A stretch of 64,000 bases of DNA from contig NC_014831.1 of assembly GCF_000184705.1 (NCBI RefSeq), positions 744,001 through 808,000 on the forward strand, given 5' to 3'. The translations under genes were made by a program, and so were the position numbers. This DNA is from Thermaerobacter marianensis DSM 12885. GTDB lineage: Bacteria; Bacillota; Sulfobacillia; Thermaerobacterales; Thermaerobacteraceae. This document shows positions 38,754 through 49,329 of this stretch, in pieces. Every line of letters starts with the position of its first letter. Positions within the stretch are counted from its first letter, which is position 1. A model generated the notes under the pieces. That model was not told the origin of the DNA and did not search any database. It was given only the letters and a program-made list of their open reading frames with translations.

Positions 38754-40451
38754 TTGCTGCAGGCTCTCCGCCAAGCGTATGCCCAAAGCCTGGTGGCGAT
38801 GCTCGCCGCCCGGGCCGCCCGGATCGGGCGGGCGATGCTCGAAGGGAGCCTGCTTTGGCGCTGGCTGACCGCGCCGCTGCCCGCTCCCGCCGATCCATGG
38901 GGTGCCTCCGCCCTGGGCCGGCGGATCGGGGCCGCCCGCGACCGGCTGGCCGCCGGATGGGCGCGGCTGGATCGGCACGGGCGCGTACCCGACCTGGCGG
39001 GCCGGGCCGCGACCTGGGGCATCGCGGTCATCGCCTTCCTGGTTGCGCTGGTCCCCTTCCGGCGCCAGGTCGGGCCCGTTCCGGTGACCATCGAGGTGCT
39101 GCTGATTCCGCTGGTGGCGGCGGCGTGGCTCGTCCACTGGGCGCTGCGTCCCTCCCCGCCTCCCATCGGGGGTGAGGAGGGGGCGGAGACCCGCTCCCGA
39201 ACGGGCCTCCCGGTCACGGCCTTCGACCTGCCCTTCGCCCTGTACCTGGCGATCCTGGCCCTGTCGCTGATCAACGCTCGATCGCTGCTGGAGGGCCTGC
39301 AGACCCTGGCGCGGCAGGCGTCCTTCTTCGTCCTGTTCTACATGGCGGTCGACCTGTTGCGCGGCCGGCGGCGGGCGGCCGCCTGGGTGGTCGACGCCAT
39401 GCTCGCCGGCGGCCTGCTGGTGGCGCTGATCGGGGTGGTCCAGTACGCCCTCGGCATCGGCCTGACGGTGTCGGGCCTCACGGGCGCGGGAGCCGGTGCC
39501 ATCCGCGGCCGCATCGGCTCGACCCAGGAGAACCCCAACTTCCTCTCCGAGTACCTGATCCTGCTGATCCCGGTGGCGATGGCCCGGCTGCTGGCCACGT
39601 GGCGCCCGGAACCGGCCGACCGCCAGGATCCGGCGGACGAACCGGTTGCGAACACGGCCCGCAACCGGACCCGGCGCCGGTCCCGCGCCGTGTGGCGGCG
39701 CGCCTTCTATGTGGCGACGCTGCTGGCGATGCTGGCCGCGGAGTTCCTCACCTACACCCGCGGCGGGTGGCTGGGGCTGGCGGTGGCGGTGGCCGTGTTC
39801 GTCCTGCTGGTCGACGCCCGCTACCTGGCGGCGGTGGCGGCGGTGGGGGTGACGGCGGTGTTCCTGGTCCCGGGGATGCTGGAGCGCCTGACGGGGCTGC
39901 TCGACTTCTCCGAGGGGTCGGGAGCCTTCCGCCTCAACCTGTACCGGGTCGCCCTGGTGATGTGGAGCCGCTCGCCGTGGCTCGGCGTCGGGGCGGGCAA
40001 CTACCTCGCCTACTACCCCGACGTGATCCGTGACTACCCGTTGCTCGACCAGCGCTTCGTCACCTATTCGTCCCATAACGCCTTCCTGACCGTGGCCGCC
40101 GAGACCGGCGTGCTGGGGCTGGCGGTGTTCCTGGTGATCGTGGTGCTGGCCCTGCGGGTGGCCTTCTCCGGCTGGCGGCACGGGCTGCGGGCGGGGGACC
40201 GCCTGCTCTTCCTGGGCGGCGGCTGTGGTATGATTGCGTTCCTGGTGCAGAGCCTATCCAACATCACCTTCTTCCACCCGCGGGTCGTCCTCTACTACTG
40301 GCTCCTCCTGGCGGTGCTGGTCGCCTTGCTGCCTGCGGTGCAGCCGTCTGCGCCGGCGCCGTCTGCCCGCGTCGCCCGTGCCGGCGTCGTCGGGGCCGGA
40401 GAGAGCCGCTGGGACGGTCCGCGCCCGGGGGGCCGGATCGGCGACCGATGA
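38754..40451 (+). CDS. O-antigen ligase / polymerase-like membrane protein (Wzy/WaaL family)
   Basis: A 565-residue integral membrane protein with about 11-12 hydrophobic segments and the family landmark region GSTQENPNFLSEYLILLIPV, then AEFLTYTRGGWLGLAVAVAV, and the large periplasmic-type loop with WSRSPWLGVGAGNYLAYY and SSHNAFLTVAAETGVLG. The family polymerises or ligates lipid-linked glycans on the outer face of the membrane. A charged insert lies at about residues 283-315. Start: TTG 38754 with AAGGAGG 7-8 bases upstream. Its stop overlaps the next ATG (ATGA at 40448), so the next glycosyltransferase is coupled. Confidence 0.88.
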   Translation: MLQALRQAYAQSLVAMLAARAARIGRAMLEGSLLWRWLTAPLPAPADPWGASALGRRIGAARDRLAAGWARLDRHGRVPDLAGRAATWGIAVIAFLVALVPFRRQVGPVPVTIEVLLIPLVAAAWLVHWALRPSPPPIGGEEGAETRSRTGLPVTAFDLPFALYLAILALSLINARSLLEGLQTLARQASFFVLFYMAVDLLRGRRRAAAWVVDAMLAGGLLVALIGVVQYALGIGLTVSGLTGAGAGAIRGRIGSTQENPNFLSEYLILLIPVAMARLLATWRPEPADRQDPADEPVANTARNRTRRRSRAVWRRAFYVATLLAMLAAEFLTYTRGGWLGLAVAVAVFVLLVDARYLAAVAAVGVTAVFLVPGMLERLTGLLDFSEGSGAFRLNLYRVALVMWSRSPWLGVGAGNYLAYYPDVIRDYPLLDQRFVTYSSHNAFLTVAAETGVLGLAVFLVIVVLALRVAFSGWRHGLRAGDRLLFLGGGCGMIAFLVQSLSNITFFHPRVVLYYWLLLAVLVALLPAVQPSAPAPSARVARAGVVGAGESRWDGPRPGGRIGDR

Positions 40452-41914
40452 ACCAGGCAACGCGACCCCGGCCGGCTGACGGCATGGCTGACGGTTTGAA
40501 GAACTTGCTGATGGTCGCCTGCTACTTCCCGCCCATCGGTGGCGGCGGCGTGCAGCGGGCCCTGAAGATGGCCAAGTATCTGCCCCAGTTCGGCTGGCGG
40601 CCGCTGGTGCTGGCCCTCGATCCCGTCTGGCACGTCTCCCTGGACCCGACCCTGCTGGAGGAACTCCCGCCCGAGGTGGTGGTCCACCGGGTGCGGGAGT
40701 GGCGGCCCCGGGTTCTGGCCGGCCCGGTAGGGCCGGCGCGGGCGGCGGTGACGGCGACGGGGACGGGACCCGAGGGCACGCCGTCCCAGGAGCACGGGGC
40801 GGCGCTGGCAGGATGGCCGTCCGGCCGGTGGAGCGCGGCCGGCTGGCGGCGCCGGTTCGTCCAGTGGATGAAGCGGGCGCGGATGTACGTGCTGATCCCC
40901 GACGACCGCATCCTCTGGTACGTGCCGGCGGTGCGGGAGGGCCGGCGGATGCTGGCCCGGTACGGCGCCCGGGCGCTGCTCTCGACCTCGGGCCCGTACA
41001 CCGACCACCTGGTCGGCCTGGCCCTGCGGCGGCACAGTGGGCTTCCCTGGGTGGCCGACTTCCGGGATCCGTGGACGCAGAACCTGCACCGCAGCGGCAT
41101 CGCCTGGCGGGAGGCGCTGGAGGAGCGCATGGAGCGGGCGGTGATGCGCGAGGCCGACGTGGTCCTGACCGTCACCCGGTCCTTCGCCGATGGGTTCCGG
41201 TCCAAGTACGGGGACGTGATCCGGCGGCTGGAGGTGATCCATAACGGGTTCGATGCGGCCGACTTCGCCGGCATCGTGCCGGAGCGGGTGGAGGGGCGCT
41301 GCACGTTCGTGTACACCGGGATCTTCTATCGGGAGCGCAACCCGCGCCCCCTGCTGCGCGCCGTGCGGCGCCTGATCGACCGCGGCGCCGTCGACCGCAG
41401 GCGGCTGCGCCTGCGCTTCGCGGGGGTCTTCGACTACCCCGGCTACACCGAGAACGCCGACGCCGTGCGGGAGCTGGAGTTGGGCGACGTCGTCGAGGTG
41501 TTGGGTCACGTCCCCCATCGCCGGGCGGTGGCGCTTCTCAAGGGGGCCGACGTGCTGCTTTTGATCAACGACGTCGACCCGGCCTTCGGCGGGGCCTTCA
41601 TCCCCGGCAAGCTCTTCGAGTACATGGCCGCCCAGCGCCCCATCCTCGCCCTGAGCGTGCCGGGCGAGGCGGCGTCCGTGGTCGAGCGCTTCGGGCTAGG
41701 GGAGGTGGTTCCCCCCGAGGACGATGCCGCCATCGAGGCGGCGGTACTCCGGTTCTACCGGCGGTGGGAGCGCGGCGAGCTGGCCGGGCCGCAGCCGTTG
41801 CCTCCCGAGGCGCACCGGCGCTACGAGCGGCGGGAGCAGGCGCGGGCGCTGGCGGAGCTGCTGGACGAGCTGGTGGAAGCCCGGGGGAGGGCTGCGGCGG
41901 GGGCGGGCCGCTGA
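40448..41914 (+). CDS. glycosyltransferase (GT4-like, GT-B fold)
   Basis: A 488-residue enzyme. Seen: the glycine-rich N-terminal loop YFPPIGGGGVQRALKMAKYL, then PWVADFRDPWTQN, the domain border RRLEVIHNGFDAADF, CTFVYTGIFYRERNPRPLL and the C-terminal PGKLFEYMAAQRPILALSVP. This is the pattern of GT4-like enzymes that start from a long N-terminal domain. An Ala/Gly/Thr-rich loop (about residues 98-125) interrupts the N-terminal domain. It overlaps the ligase gene by four bases. It carries one CCGGTTCGTCC word (40852-40862). Confidence 0.88.
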   Translation: MNQATRPRPADGMADGLKNLLMVACYFPPIGGGGVQRALKMAKYLPQFGWRPLVLALDPVWHVSLDPTLLEELPPEVVVHRVREWRPRVLAGPVGPARAAVTATGTGPEGTPSQEHGAALAGWPSGRWSAAGWRRRFVQWMKRARMYVLIPDDRILWYVPAVREGRRMLARYGARALLSTSGPYTDHLVGLALRRHSGLPWVADFRDPWTQNLHRSGIAWREALEERMERAVMREADVVLTVTRSFADGFRSKYGDVIRRLEVIHNGFDAADFAGIVPERVEGRCTFVYTGIFYRERNPRPLLRAVRRLIDRGAVDRRRLRLRFAGVFDYPGYTENADAVRELELGDVVEVLGHVPHRRAVALLKGADVLLLINDVDPAFGGAFIPGKLFEYMAAQRPILALSVPGEAASVVERFGLGEVVPPEDDAAIEAAVLRFYRRWERGELAGPQPLPPEAHRRYERREQARALAELLDELVEARGRAAAGAGR

Positions 41915-42010
41915 GGACGGCCCGGCATGGGGGCGCCGTGGGCCAGGAGCCCATCCGGAGAGGGACGGTGCGGGGGTGTCGCCGGCAGCGTCGCAGGGGG
42001 GGCAGGGGTC

Positions 42011-43612
42011 GTGGGCGCGCGCCTTGCCCGATCGGCGGTGATCGTCTTCCTGCTGGCGGTTGCCAGCCGGGTGCTGGGGTTCGTCCGGGAAATGGTGCTG
42101 GCCGCCGTGTTCGGCGCCGGCCGCGTGACCGACGCCTACACCATCACCTTCGCCATCCCGGCGGTGCTGTTCCAGGCGGTGGGTGGGGCGATCACCACCA
42201 TCGTCATTCCGATGCTCACCCGCTACCGGGCCACGGGCCGCGACGACGACTTCCGCGAGGTCGCCTGGACCCTCTTCCACGGCCTGCTGCTGGTGCTGGT
42301 GGCGATGCTCGCCGTGGCCATGGCGCTGGTGGAGCCGCTGGTGCGGCTGTTCGCTCCGGGGTTCACCGGCGAGCAGTTCGAGCTCACCCGCCGGCTGGCC
42401 CTGATCATGCTGCCCGGCATCGTCTTCATGGGGATCAACGGCTGGATGCAGGGCGTGCTCAACAGCTGCGGCAACGTGGTGACGCCCGCGGCCGTGGGCA
42501 TCCCCCAGAACCTGGTGCTGATCGCGGGCACATACTTCCTCGGTCGCGCCTACGGCATCGAGGCGGTGGCCTGGGCCTCCCTGGTGGCCCTGGCGGCCCA
42601 GGTGATCTTGCAGTGGAGCGCCCTGCGGCGCGTCGGCCTGCCATATCGCCCCGTCTTCCGGTGGAACCACCCCGACCTGCGTGCGGCCCTGGGACGAACC
42701 GGCCCGGTGTTGGCCGCCACGGGCACGGGGCAGATCAGCCAGACCGTCGAGCGAGCCCTGGCCTCGGGCCTGCCGGAGGGCAGCGCAGCATCGCTGTCCT
42801 TCGCCCAGCGGATCACGGGGCTGCCCCAGGGGCTTCTGATGTACCCGGTTTCGACGGTGCTCTACCCCGAGCTGACGCGGCGCATCAGCCGGGGCGACCG
42901 CGCCGGGTTCCTCGCGCTGTTGCGGCGGGGCCTGCGGCTGCACCTGTTCCTCATGTTCCCCATCACCGCCGGGATGCTGCTTTTGCGGTCGGACCTGGTG
43001 CGGCTGGTGTTCCAGCGCGGGCGCTTCGATGCCCACGACACCCAGATGACGGCCTTCGCCCTGGCCTTTCTCTGCCTCGGCCTGACCGGGTTCGCCTGGC
43101 GGGACCTGATGAGCCGGGCGATGTACAGCACCGGCGACACCTGGACGCCGGCCAGCACGGGCGTGGTGGCGGTGACGATGCACATCGTCATGAGCCTGCT
43201 ACTGGTGCGGTACCTGGCCCACGGCGGGATTGCCCTCTCCTGGTCGATCTCCCTGTGGTGGAGCGCCCTGATCCTGCTGGTCCGGCTGCGGCGGCGCCTG
43301 GGACCGGTGGGCGGCCGGTCGCTGCTTGTCGGGGCGGTGCAGGCGGCGGCGGCCTCGGCGGTCATGGTGGCGGTGGTGGCGGCGCTACGCCGAGGGCCCC
43401 TGGCAGCCATGGTGGCGCCGGAGGCCAGCACGGCGACCCAGGCGGCGGGGCTGGCCCTCCTGGTCGGGGCCGGCGCGGCCGTCTACGCTGCGGTCCTGGC
43501 TCTTTTTAGGGTCGAGGAACTGGCCCTGCTGGGCGGCCTCGCCCGGCAGGCCTGGTCCCGCTGGCGGGCGAGGGCGATGGACCGGCGGACCCGGCGGGCC
43601 GTGGGGGAGTGA
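42011..43612 (+). CDS. MurJ/MVF-family lipid-linked glycan flippase
   Basis: A 533-residue protein with about 14 membrane segments, of the MOP superfamily. Seen: AVASRVLGFVREMVLAAVFG, TDAYTITFAIPAVLFQAVGG, a middle segment LSFAQRITGLPQGLLMYPVS and FQRGRFDAHDTQMTAFAL. MurJ flips lipid II; in a polymer cluster the same family can act as Wzx for other lipid-linked glycans, and which applies here is not settled by sequence. Start: GTG 42011 is preferred because homology begins at once (ARLARSAVIVFLL); ATG 41927 would add 28 low-complexity residues. The word GGACGAACCGG occurs at 42692-42702, read here as GRTG. Its stop overlaps a possible GTG of the next gene. Confidence 0.88.
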   Translation: MGARLARSAVIVFLLAVASRVLGFVREMVLAAVFGAGRVTDAYTITFAIPAVLFQAVGGAITTIVIPMLTRYRATGRDDDFREVAWTLFHGLLLVLVAMLAVAMALVEPLVRLFAPGFTGEQFELTRRLALIMLPGIVFMGINGWMQGVLNSCGNVVTPAAVGIPQNLVLIAGTYFLGRAYGIEAVAWASLVALAAQVILQWSALRRVGLPYRPVFRWNHPDLRAALGRTGPVLAATGTGQISQTVERALASGLPEGSAASLSFAQRITGLPQGLLMYPVSTVLYPELTRRISRGDRAGFLALLRRGLRLHLFLMFPITAGMLLLRSDLVRLVFQRGRFDAHDTQMTAFALAFLCLGLTGFAWRDLMSRAMYSTGDTWTPASTGVVAVTMHIVMSLLLVRYLAHGGIALSWSISLWWSALILLVRLRRRLGPVGGRSLLVGAVQAAAASAVMVAVVAALRRGPLAAMVAPEASTATQAAGLALLVGAGAAVYAAVLALFRVEELALLGGLARQAWSRWRARAMDRRTRRAVGE

Positions 43613-43743
43613 ACCCCAGGAGGACGAGCGCCAGCGGGCGGGCGCGGCGACGGGAAGCCGTGGTGGCGGCCGGCGAGACGGCGCCAGGGGAGGTCGAGGG
43701 AGCCATGGGAAGCCGTGGGCGAGGCGGCGAGGGAGGCTGTGGA

Positions 43744-44892
43744 ATGAGGGGCCCTGCACCATCGGGCCGTCCCGAACGGCTGCAGGTCTGGATGCTGCCG
43801 GACTACAGCGAGGGCAATCCGTACCAGCGCCTCCTGGCGGACGCCCTCGCAGACCTCGGGGTGCGGGTGTCCCTGGCCAAGCGTCTGGCCGACGTGCCGC
43901 CTCCGGCCGGGCCCGGGCGGCCTGGCGACGGCCCGGATGTCATCCATCTGCACTGGACCCACGGGTACATGCTGGACCGGTGGGCGTGGATGACGGCCGT
44001 CAAGGGAACGCGGCTGGTGGGCTGGCTGGCGGCCATGCGGCGCCGGGGCGCCGCCATCGTCTGGACGGTCCACAACCTCCACGACCATGACCGCCGCCAG
44101 CCGCGGCTGGAGCGGTTCTTCCACCGGCGGCTGGTCCGCCTGTGCGACGCCTTGATCGTGCACTGCCGGTACGCCCGCGACGCCGTGGCCGGGGCCTTCG
44201 CGGTGCCGGAGCCCCTGCGCCGGCGCACCTTCGTCATGCCCCACGGCCACTACGTGGGGGTGTACGGCGACGTGCCGAGCCGGGACGAAGCCCGGTACCG
44301 GCTTGGGCTCGAGCGCGACGCCGTGGTGTTCCTGTATCTCGGGGCGATTCGCCCGTACAAGGGCGTGCCGCACCTGGTGCGGACGTTCCGGCGGCTGGAC
44401 CAGGCCGCGGTGCGGCTGGTTGTGGCCGGCCGGCCCGCGACGGAAGCGCTGCGGGCGGAGATCGAAGCGGCGGCCCAGAGCGATCCCCGCATCCGGCTCT
44501 TCCTGCAGCATGTCCCGGATGACGACGTCCCGATCTTCATGGGCGCGGCCGACGCCGTGGTGATGCCCTATGAGGACATCTTCACATCGGGGACGGTGAT
44601 CCTGGCCATGTCCCACGGCCGTCCGGTGATCGCCCCCCGGCGCGGGTGCCTGGCCGAGGTGGTGGATGCCGAGGGCGGGTTCCTCTACCCGCCGGCCGAT
44701 CCGGCCGGCCTGGAGCAGGCACTGCGCCACGCCCTGGCGTGCCGGGATCAGCTGCCGGCCATGGGCCGGCATAACCGCGAGCGTGTGGCCGCGTGGACCT
44801 GGCAGGCGGTCGCGCTGGAGACCAAGCGAGCGTACCAGGCTGCCGTGGCCGCCCGGCATGCCCGGGCAGGTGGGGAGGGGCCTGTGGGGTAA
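43744..44892 (+). CDS. glycosyltransferase (GT4-like)
   Basis: A 382-residue GT-B enzyme. Seen: VWMLPDYSEGNPYQRLLADA, the domain end VIHLHWTHGY and IVWTVHNLHDHDRRQPRLE, then VVFLYLGAIRPYKGVPHLVR and the donor-site region VVMPYEDIFTSGTVILAMSH with GRPVIAPRRGCLAEVV. Start: ATG 43744 with GGAGGCTGTGG upstream; an upstream GTG at 43609 overlaps the flippase stop, but the intervening residues are Arg/Gly-rich without homology. It is the last gene of the polymer cluster; downstream is a remnant-containing gap. Confidence 0.87.
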   Translation: MRGPAPSGRPERLQVWMLPDYSEGNPYQRLLADALADLGVRVSLAKRLADVPPPAGPGRPGDGPDVIHLHWTHGYMLDRWAWMTAVKGTRLVGWLAAMRRRGAAIVWTVHNLHDHDRRQPRLERFFHRRLVRLCDALIVHCRYARDAVAGAFAVPEPLRRRTFVMPHGHYVGVYGDVPSRDEARYRLGLERDAVVFLYLGAIRPYKGVPHLVRTFRRLDQAAVRLVVAGRPATEALRAEIEAAAQSDPRIRLFLQHVPDDDVPIFMGAADAVVMPYEDIFTSGTVILAMSHGRPVIAPRRGCLAEVVDAEGGFLYPPADPAGLEQALRHALACRDQLPAMGRHNRERVAAWTWQAVALETKRAYQAAVAARHARAGGEGPVG

Positions 44893-45046
44893 GGGAACCT
44901 GTTCTTTTCACTTTTGTCCCCATTGCATCGGGCCCATCGTTGTAACACTTTGGCTTGTTTCACCGCGGTGACCGCCAACAAACTAGCGGTGGGGGAGCAT
45001 CCCTCGTCCCATCGCCAAGCGATGGGAAACGAGGCCAAAGCTGGGG
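44893..45046 (+). promoter_or_regulatory. structured leader-like sequence ahead of the mtlA remnant
   Basis: A stem ACCGC with GCGGT (near 44971-44990) is followed by a long hairpin: CCTCGT (45002-45007) with ACGAGG (45029-45034) and CCCATCGC (45008-45015) with GCGATGGG (45019-45026), 3-base loop. The low GC content and pairing suggest the former control region of the decayed mannitol gene. No known riboswitch matches. Confidence 0.5.
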
Positions 45047-45199
45047 GTGTTCATCTTGGCGTCATCCACCGTGGTCGCGCCGGCGGTCGCCCGGAGCAGC
45101 GCACGCACGCGGATCCAGGCGTTCGGCCGGTTCCTCAGCGGCATGGTCATGCCGAACATTGGCGCGTTCATCGCCTGGGGTTTCATCACCACGCTGCCG
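45047..45199 (+). pseudogene. mtlA remnant (mannitol PTS EIICB, N-terminal fragment)
   Basis: From 45101 to about 45196 the plus strand encodes [20 protein letters not shown] preceded by RIQA and followed by FITTL. This is nearly identical to the first membrane helix of mannitol-specific PTS permease MtlA. Resemblance ends abruptly after about 32 residues, and the rest of the permease (over 400 residues) is missing. A GTG at 45047 could have been the old start. The fragment cannot function. It points to a deletion whose other end may be the liv operon boundary. Confidence 0.8.
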
Positions 45200-45482
45200 C
45201 CAGCGTCCCCGGCGACGGCCAGGCCGGCTTTCGCCATCCCGGCGGCCAGCCGCCGGCGCCCCGCCGGGCAGGTTGCGGCGAACCACCAGCGGGTGGAGGG
45301 CCGGTCGGGGACGGCGCAGGTGGCCCGGGCCTCCAGGTCCGCCCCGAGGCGGTCCCGGTGAACCACCGGGCGCCCCGGGCGCGCGCCCGTCGACGGTGCC
45401 GCCTCCCGCGCCTCCCGCGCTCGTCGGCGGTGCCTCCTCCTTGGCATGTCACCCCGCCCGGCCGCCCACGTGCGCCGGATCC
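45200..45482. other. gene-free stretch beside livF
   Basis: GC-rich sequence without recognised gene between the mtlA remnant and the end of livF. Some frames are open on both strands but encode Arg/Ala-rich low-complexity peptides. Confidence 0.4.
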
Positions 45483-46195
<713 letters not shown>

Positions 46196-46199
<4 letters not shown>

Positions 46200-46965
46200 G
46201 ACGCTTCCTCCCCCAGGTACGCCTCGATGACCCGCGGGTTGCGGCGGATCTCTTCGGGCGTCCCTTCGGCGATCAGCACCCCGTGGTCCAGCACGTAGAT
46301 GCGCTCGCAGATCCCCATGACCACCGTCATGTCGTGCTCGATCAGAAGAACCGTCAGGCCGAAGTCGCGGCGGACGCCGGCGATGAGCTCCATGAGCTCC
46401 CGGGATTCCTGGGGGTTCATGCCGGCGGCCGGTTCGTCCAGGAGGAGGAGCCGGGGCTTGAGGGCCAGGGCCCGGGCGATCTCCAGGCGCCGCTGCAGGC
46501 CGTAGGGCAGGTTGCGGGCCAGTTCGTCCTGGTGGGCCGCCAGGCCCAACCGCTCAAGCAGGGCCAGGGACTCCTCCGCCATGCGGCCCTCCTCGGCGAA
46601 GTAGCGGGGCAGGCGCAGAATGGAGTCGAGCACGGTGTGGCGGGTGTTGACCTGGTACGCCACCCGCACGTTGTCCAGCACCGTCAAGTGGCCGAACAGG
46701 CGGATGTTCTGGAAGGTGCGGGCGATGCCGCGGCGGGCCAGGACGTGGGGCTTGAGCCCGTCGATGCGCTCCCCGGCGAAGGTGATGGTGCCCTCCGTCG
46801 GGGTGTACACGCCCGTGAGCAGGTTGAAGACGGTGGTCTTGCCCGCGCCGTTGGGGCCGATCAGGCCCACCAGCTCGCCGCGGTCGACGGATAGGGTGAG
46901 GCCGTCCACCGCCTTGAGCCCGCCGAAGCGGATCCCGACGCGGTCCAGTTGCAGCAGCGGTGGCA

Positions 46966-46966
<1 letters not shown>
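46196..46966 (-). CDS. livG: branched-chain amino acid ABC transporter ATPase LivG
   Basis: A 256-residue ABC ATPase that pairs with LivF under the LivHM membrane channel. Seen: Walker A GPNGAGKTTVFNLLTG, the signature as LPYGLQRRLEIARALA, Walker B RLLLLDEPAAGMNPQES and LTVLLIEHDMTVVMGICERI. Ending RNPRVIEAYLGEE is typical of LivG. It overlaps livM and livF by four bases each (ATGA). The Walker B codons for LDEPA contain one copy of the repeated word GGACGAACCGG on the minus strand (46439-46429). Confidence 0.95.
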
Positions 46967-48111
<1,145 letters not shown>

Positions 48112-48242
48112 CGTCTGCCACTCCTTAACGCCTCGATCGAGCGGTCATGCCGTCCCGTTGCGGCTGCACCCCGGTGGAGGGGGGCCGGGACGGTGCCGGG
48201 CGCGGTGCCAGGGCGGGCCTGATCCCTGCCCGCGCCGCAGCC

Positions 48243-49121
48243 TCACACCTTCTCCGGCATATGCCGCCCGAACAGGCCTTCCGGCCGGAAGAGCAGGATC
48301 AGGATGAGGATGAGGAAGGCCGCGGCGTCACGGAAGAGGGACAGCCCCGCGGCGCTCACCAGGGTTTCCACCATGCCGATGACCAGGCCGCCCACCATGG
48401 CGCCGGGGATCGACCCGATCCCGCCGAGGACCGCGGCCACGAAGGCCTTCAGGCCCGGCAGGATGCCCATCAGGGGATCGATCCGGGTGTAGTACAGCCC
48501 GTAGATCACCCCGGCGGCACCGCCCAGGGCCGAGCCGATGGCGAAGGTGGCGGAGATGGTCCGGTTCACCGAGATGCCCATGAGCCGGGCGGCCTCCATG
48601 TCGAAGCTGACCGCACGCATCGCCTTGCCCACCTTGGTGCGGTGCACGATGAACTGCAGCAGCACCATCAGGGCGACGGCCACCGCCAGCAGGACCACGG
48701 TGTCCATCCGGAGGCTCGCGCCCATCAGCTCCAGACGCCGGTTGGGCAGGAGGGCCGGATAGGCCTCCGACTGGGCGCCCCGCAGGTAGATGGTGACGTA
48801 CTGCAGGAAGAGGGAGACGCCGATGGCCGTGGTCAGCGCCGCCAGGCGCGGCGAGTTGCGCAGCCGCCGGTAGGCGACCCGCTCGATGGTGACGCCCAGG
48901 ACGGAGGAGACCGCCATGGCGAAGAGCAGGGCCGGGAAGAAACCCAGGCCCCACGCGGTGAGGGCGTAGTAGCCGGCAAAGGCCCCGATCATGAAGACCT
49001 CGCCATGGGCGAAGTTGATCAGCTTGATGACGCCGTAGACCATGGTGTAGCCCAGGGCGATCAGGGCGTAGATGGTCCCCACGGAGAGGCCGATGAGCAG
49101 CTGTTGAAGCCAGATTTCCAT
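48243..49121 (-). CDS. livH: branched-chain amino acid ABC transporter permease LivH
   Basis: A 292-residue membrane protein with about 8 hydrophobic segments, the partner of LivM. Seen: QQLLIGLSVGTIYALIALGY at the N-terminus, GVIKLINFAHGEVFMIGAFA, and the late segment VLGGIGSIPGAMVGGLVIGM. Normal length. Start: ATG 49121 on the minus strand with AGGGGGAC upstream. It is separated from livM by about 130 bases and from livK by about 200 bases with a hairpin and tandem repeat. Confidence 0.95.
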   Translation of the reverse strand: MEIWLQQLLIGLSVGTIYALIALGYTMVYGVIKLINFAHGEVFMIGAFAGYYALTAWGLGFFPALLFAMAVSSVLGVTIERVAYRRLRNSPRLAALTTAIGVSLFLQYVTIYLRGAQSEAYPALLPNRRLELMGASLRMDTVVLLAVAVALMVLLQFIVHRTKVGKAMRAVSFDMEAARLMGISVNRTISATFAIGSALGGAAGVIYGLYYTRIDPLMGILPGLKAFVAAVLGGIGSIPGAMVGGLVIGMVETLVSAAGLSLFRDAAAFLILILILLFRPEGLFGRHMPEKV

Positions 49122-49165
49122 GGACGTGGCGTCCCCCTGTGTCAGTGGATCCCACCGATGGCAAG

Positions 49166-49308
49166 GGAGGGGGCCGGACTGCTTCCCGCGCCCCCTCCAA
49201 CTCCACCCGTTCGGCCACGTGCCACCCGCCTGCGCCTGCTCGGCGTGCGCTCGGACCGCTGGTTCATCAGCCTGCAGAAGCCGCCGAGCGGATCCCGCCG
49301 AGCGGATC
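49166..49308 (-). promoter_or_regulatory. livK-livH gap: tandem repeat and possible attenuating hairpin
   Basis: A 14-base direct tandem repeat (49281-49294 and 49295-49308, plus-strand unit CCGCCGAGCGGATC) is followed, in the transcribed direction, by a 9-bp stem GGAGGGGGC with GCCCCCTCC (49198-49190 with 49174-49166). Partial termination here would explain the usual excess of binding protein over permease. Confidence 0.5.
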
Positions 49309-49329
49309 GCCGGCCCGTGGCGCGTCCCG

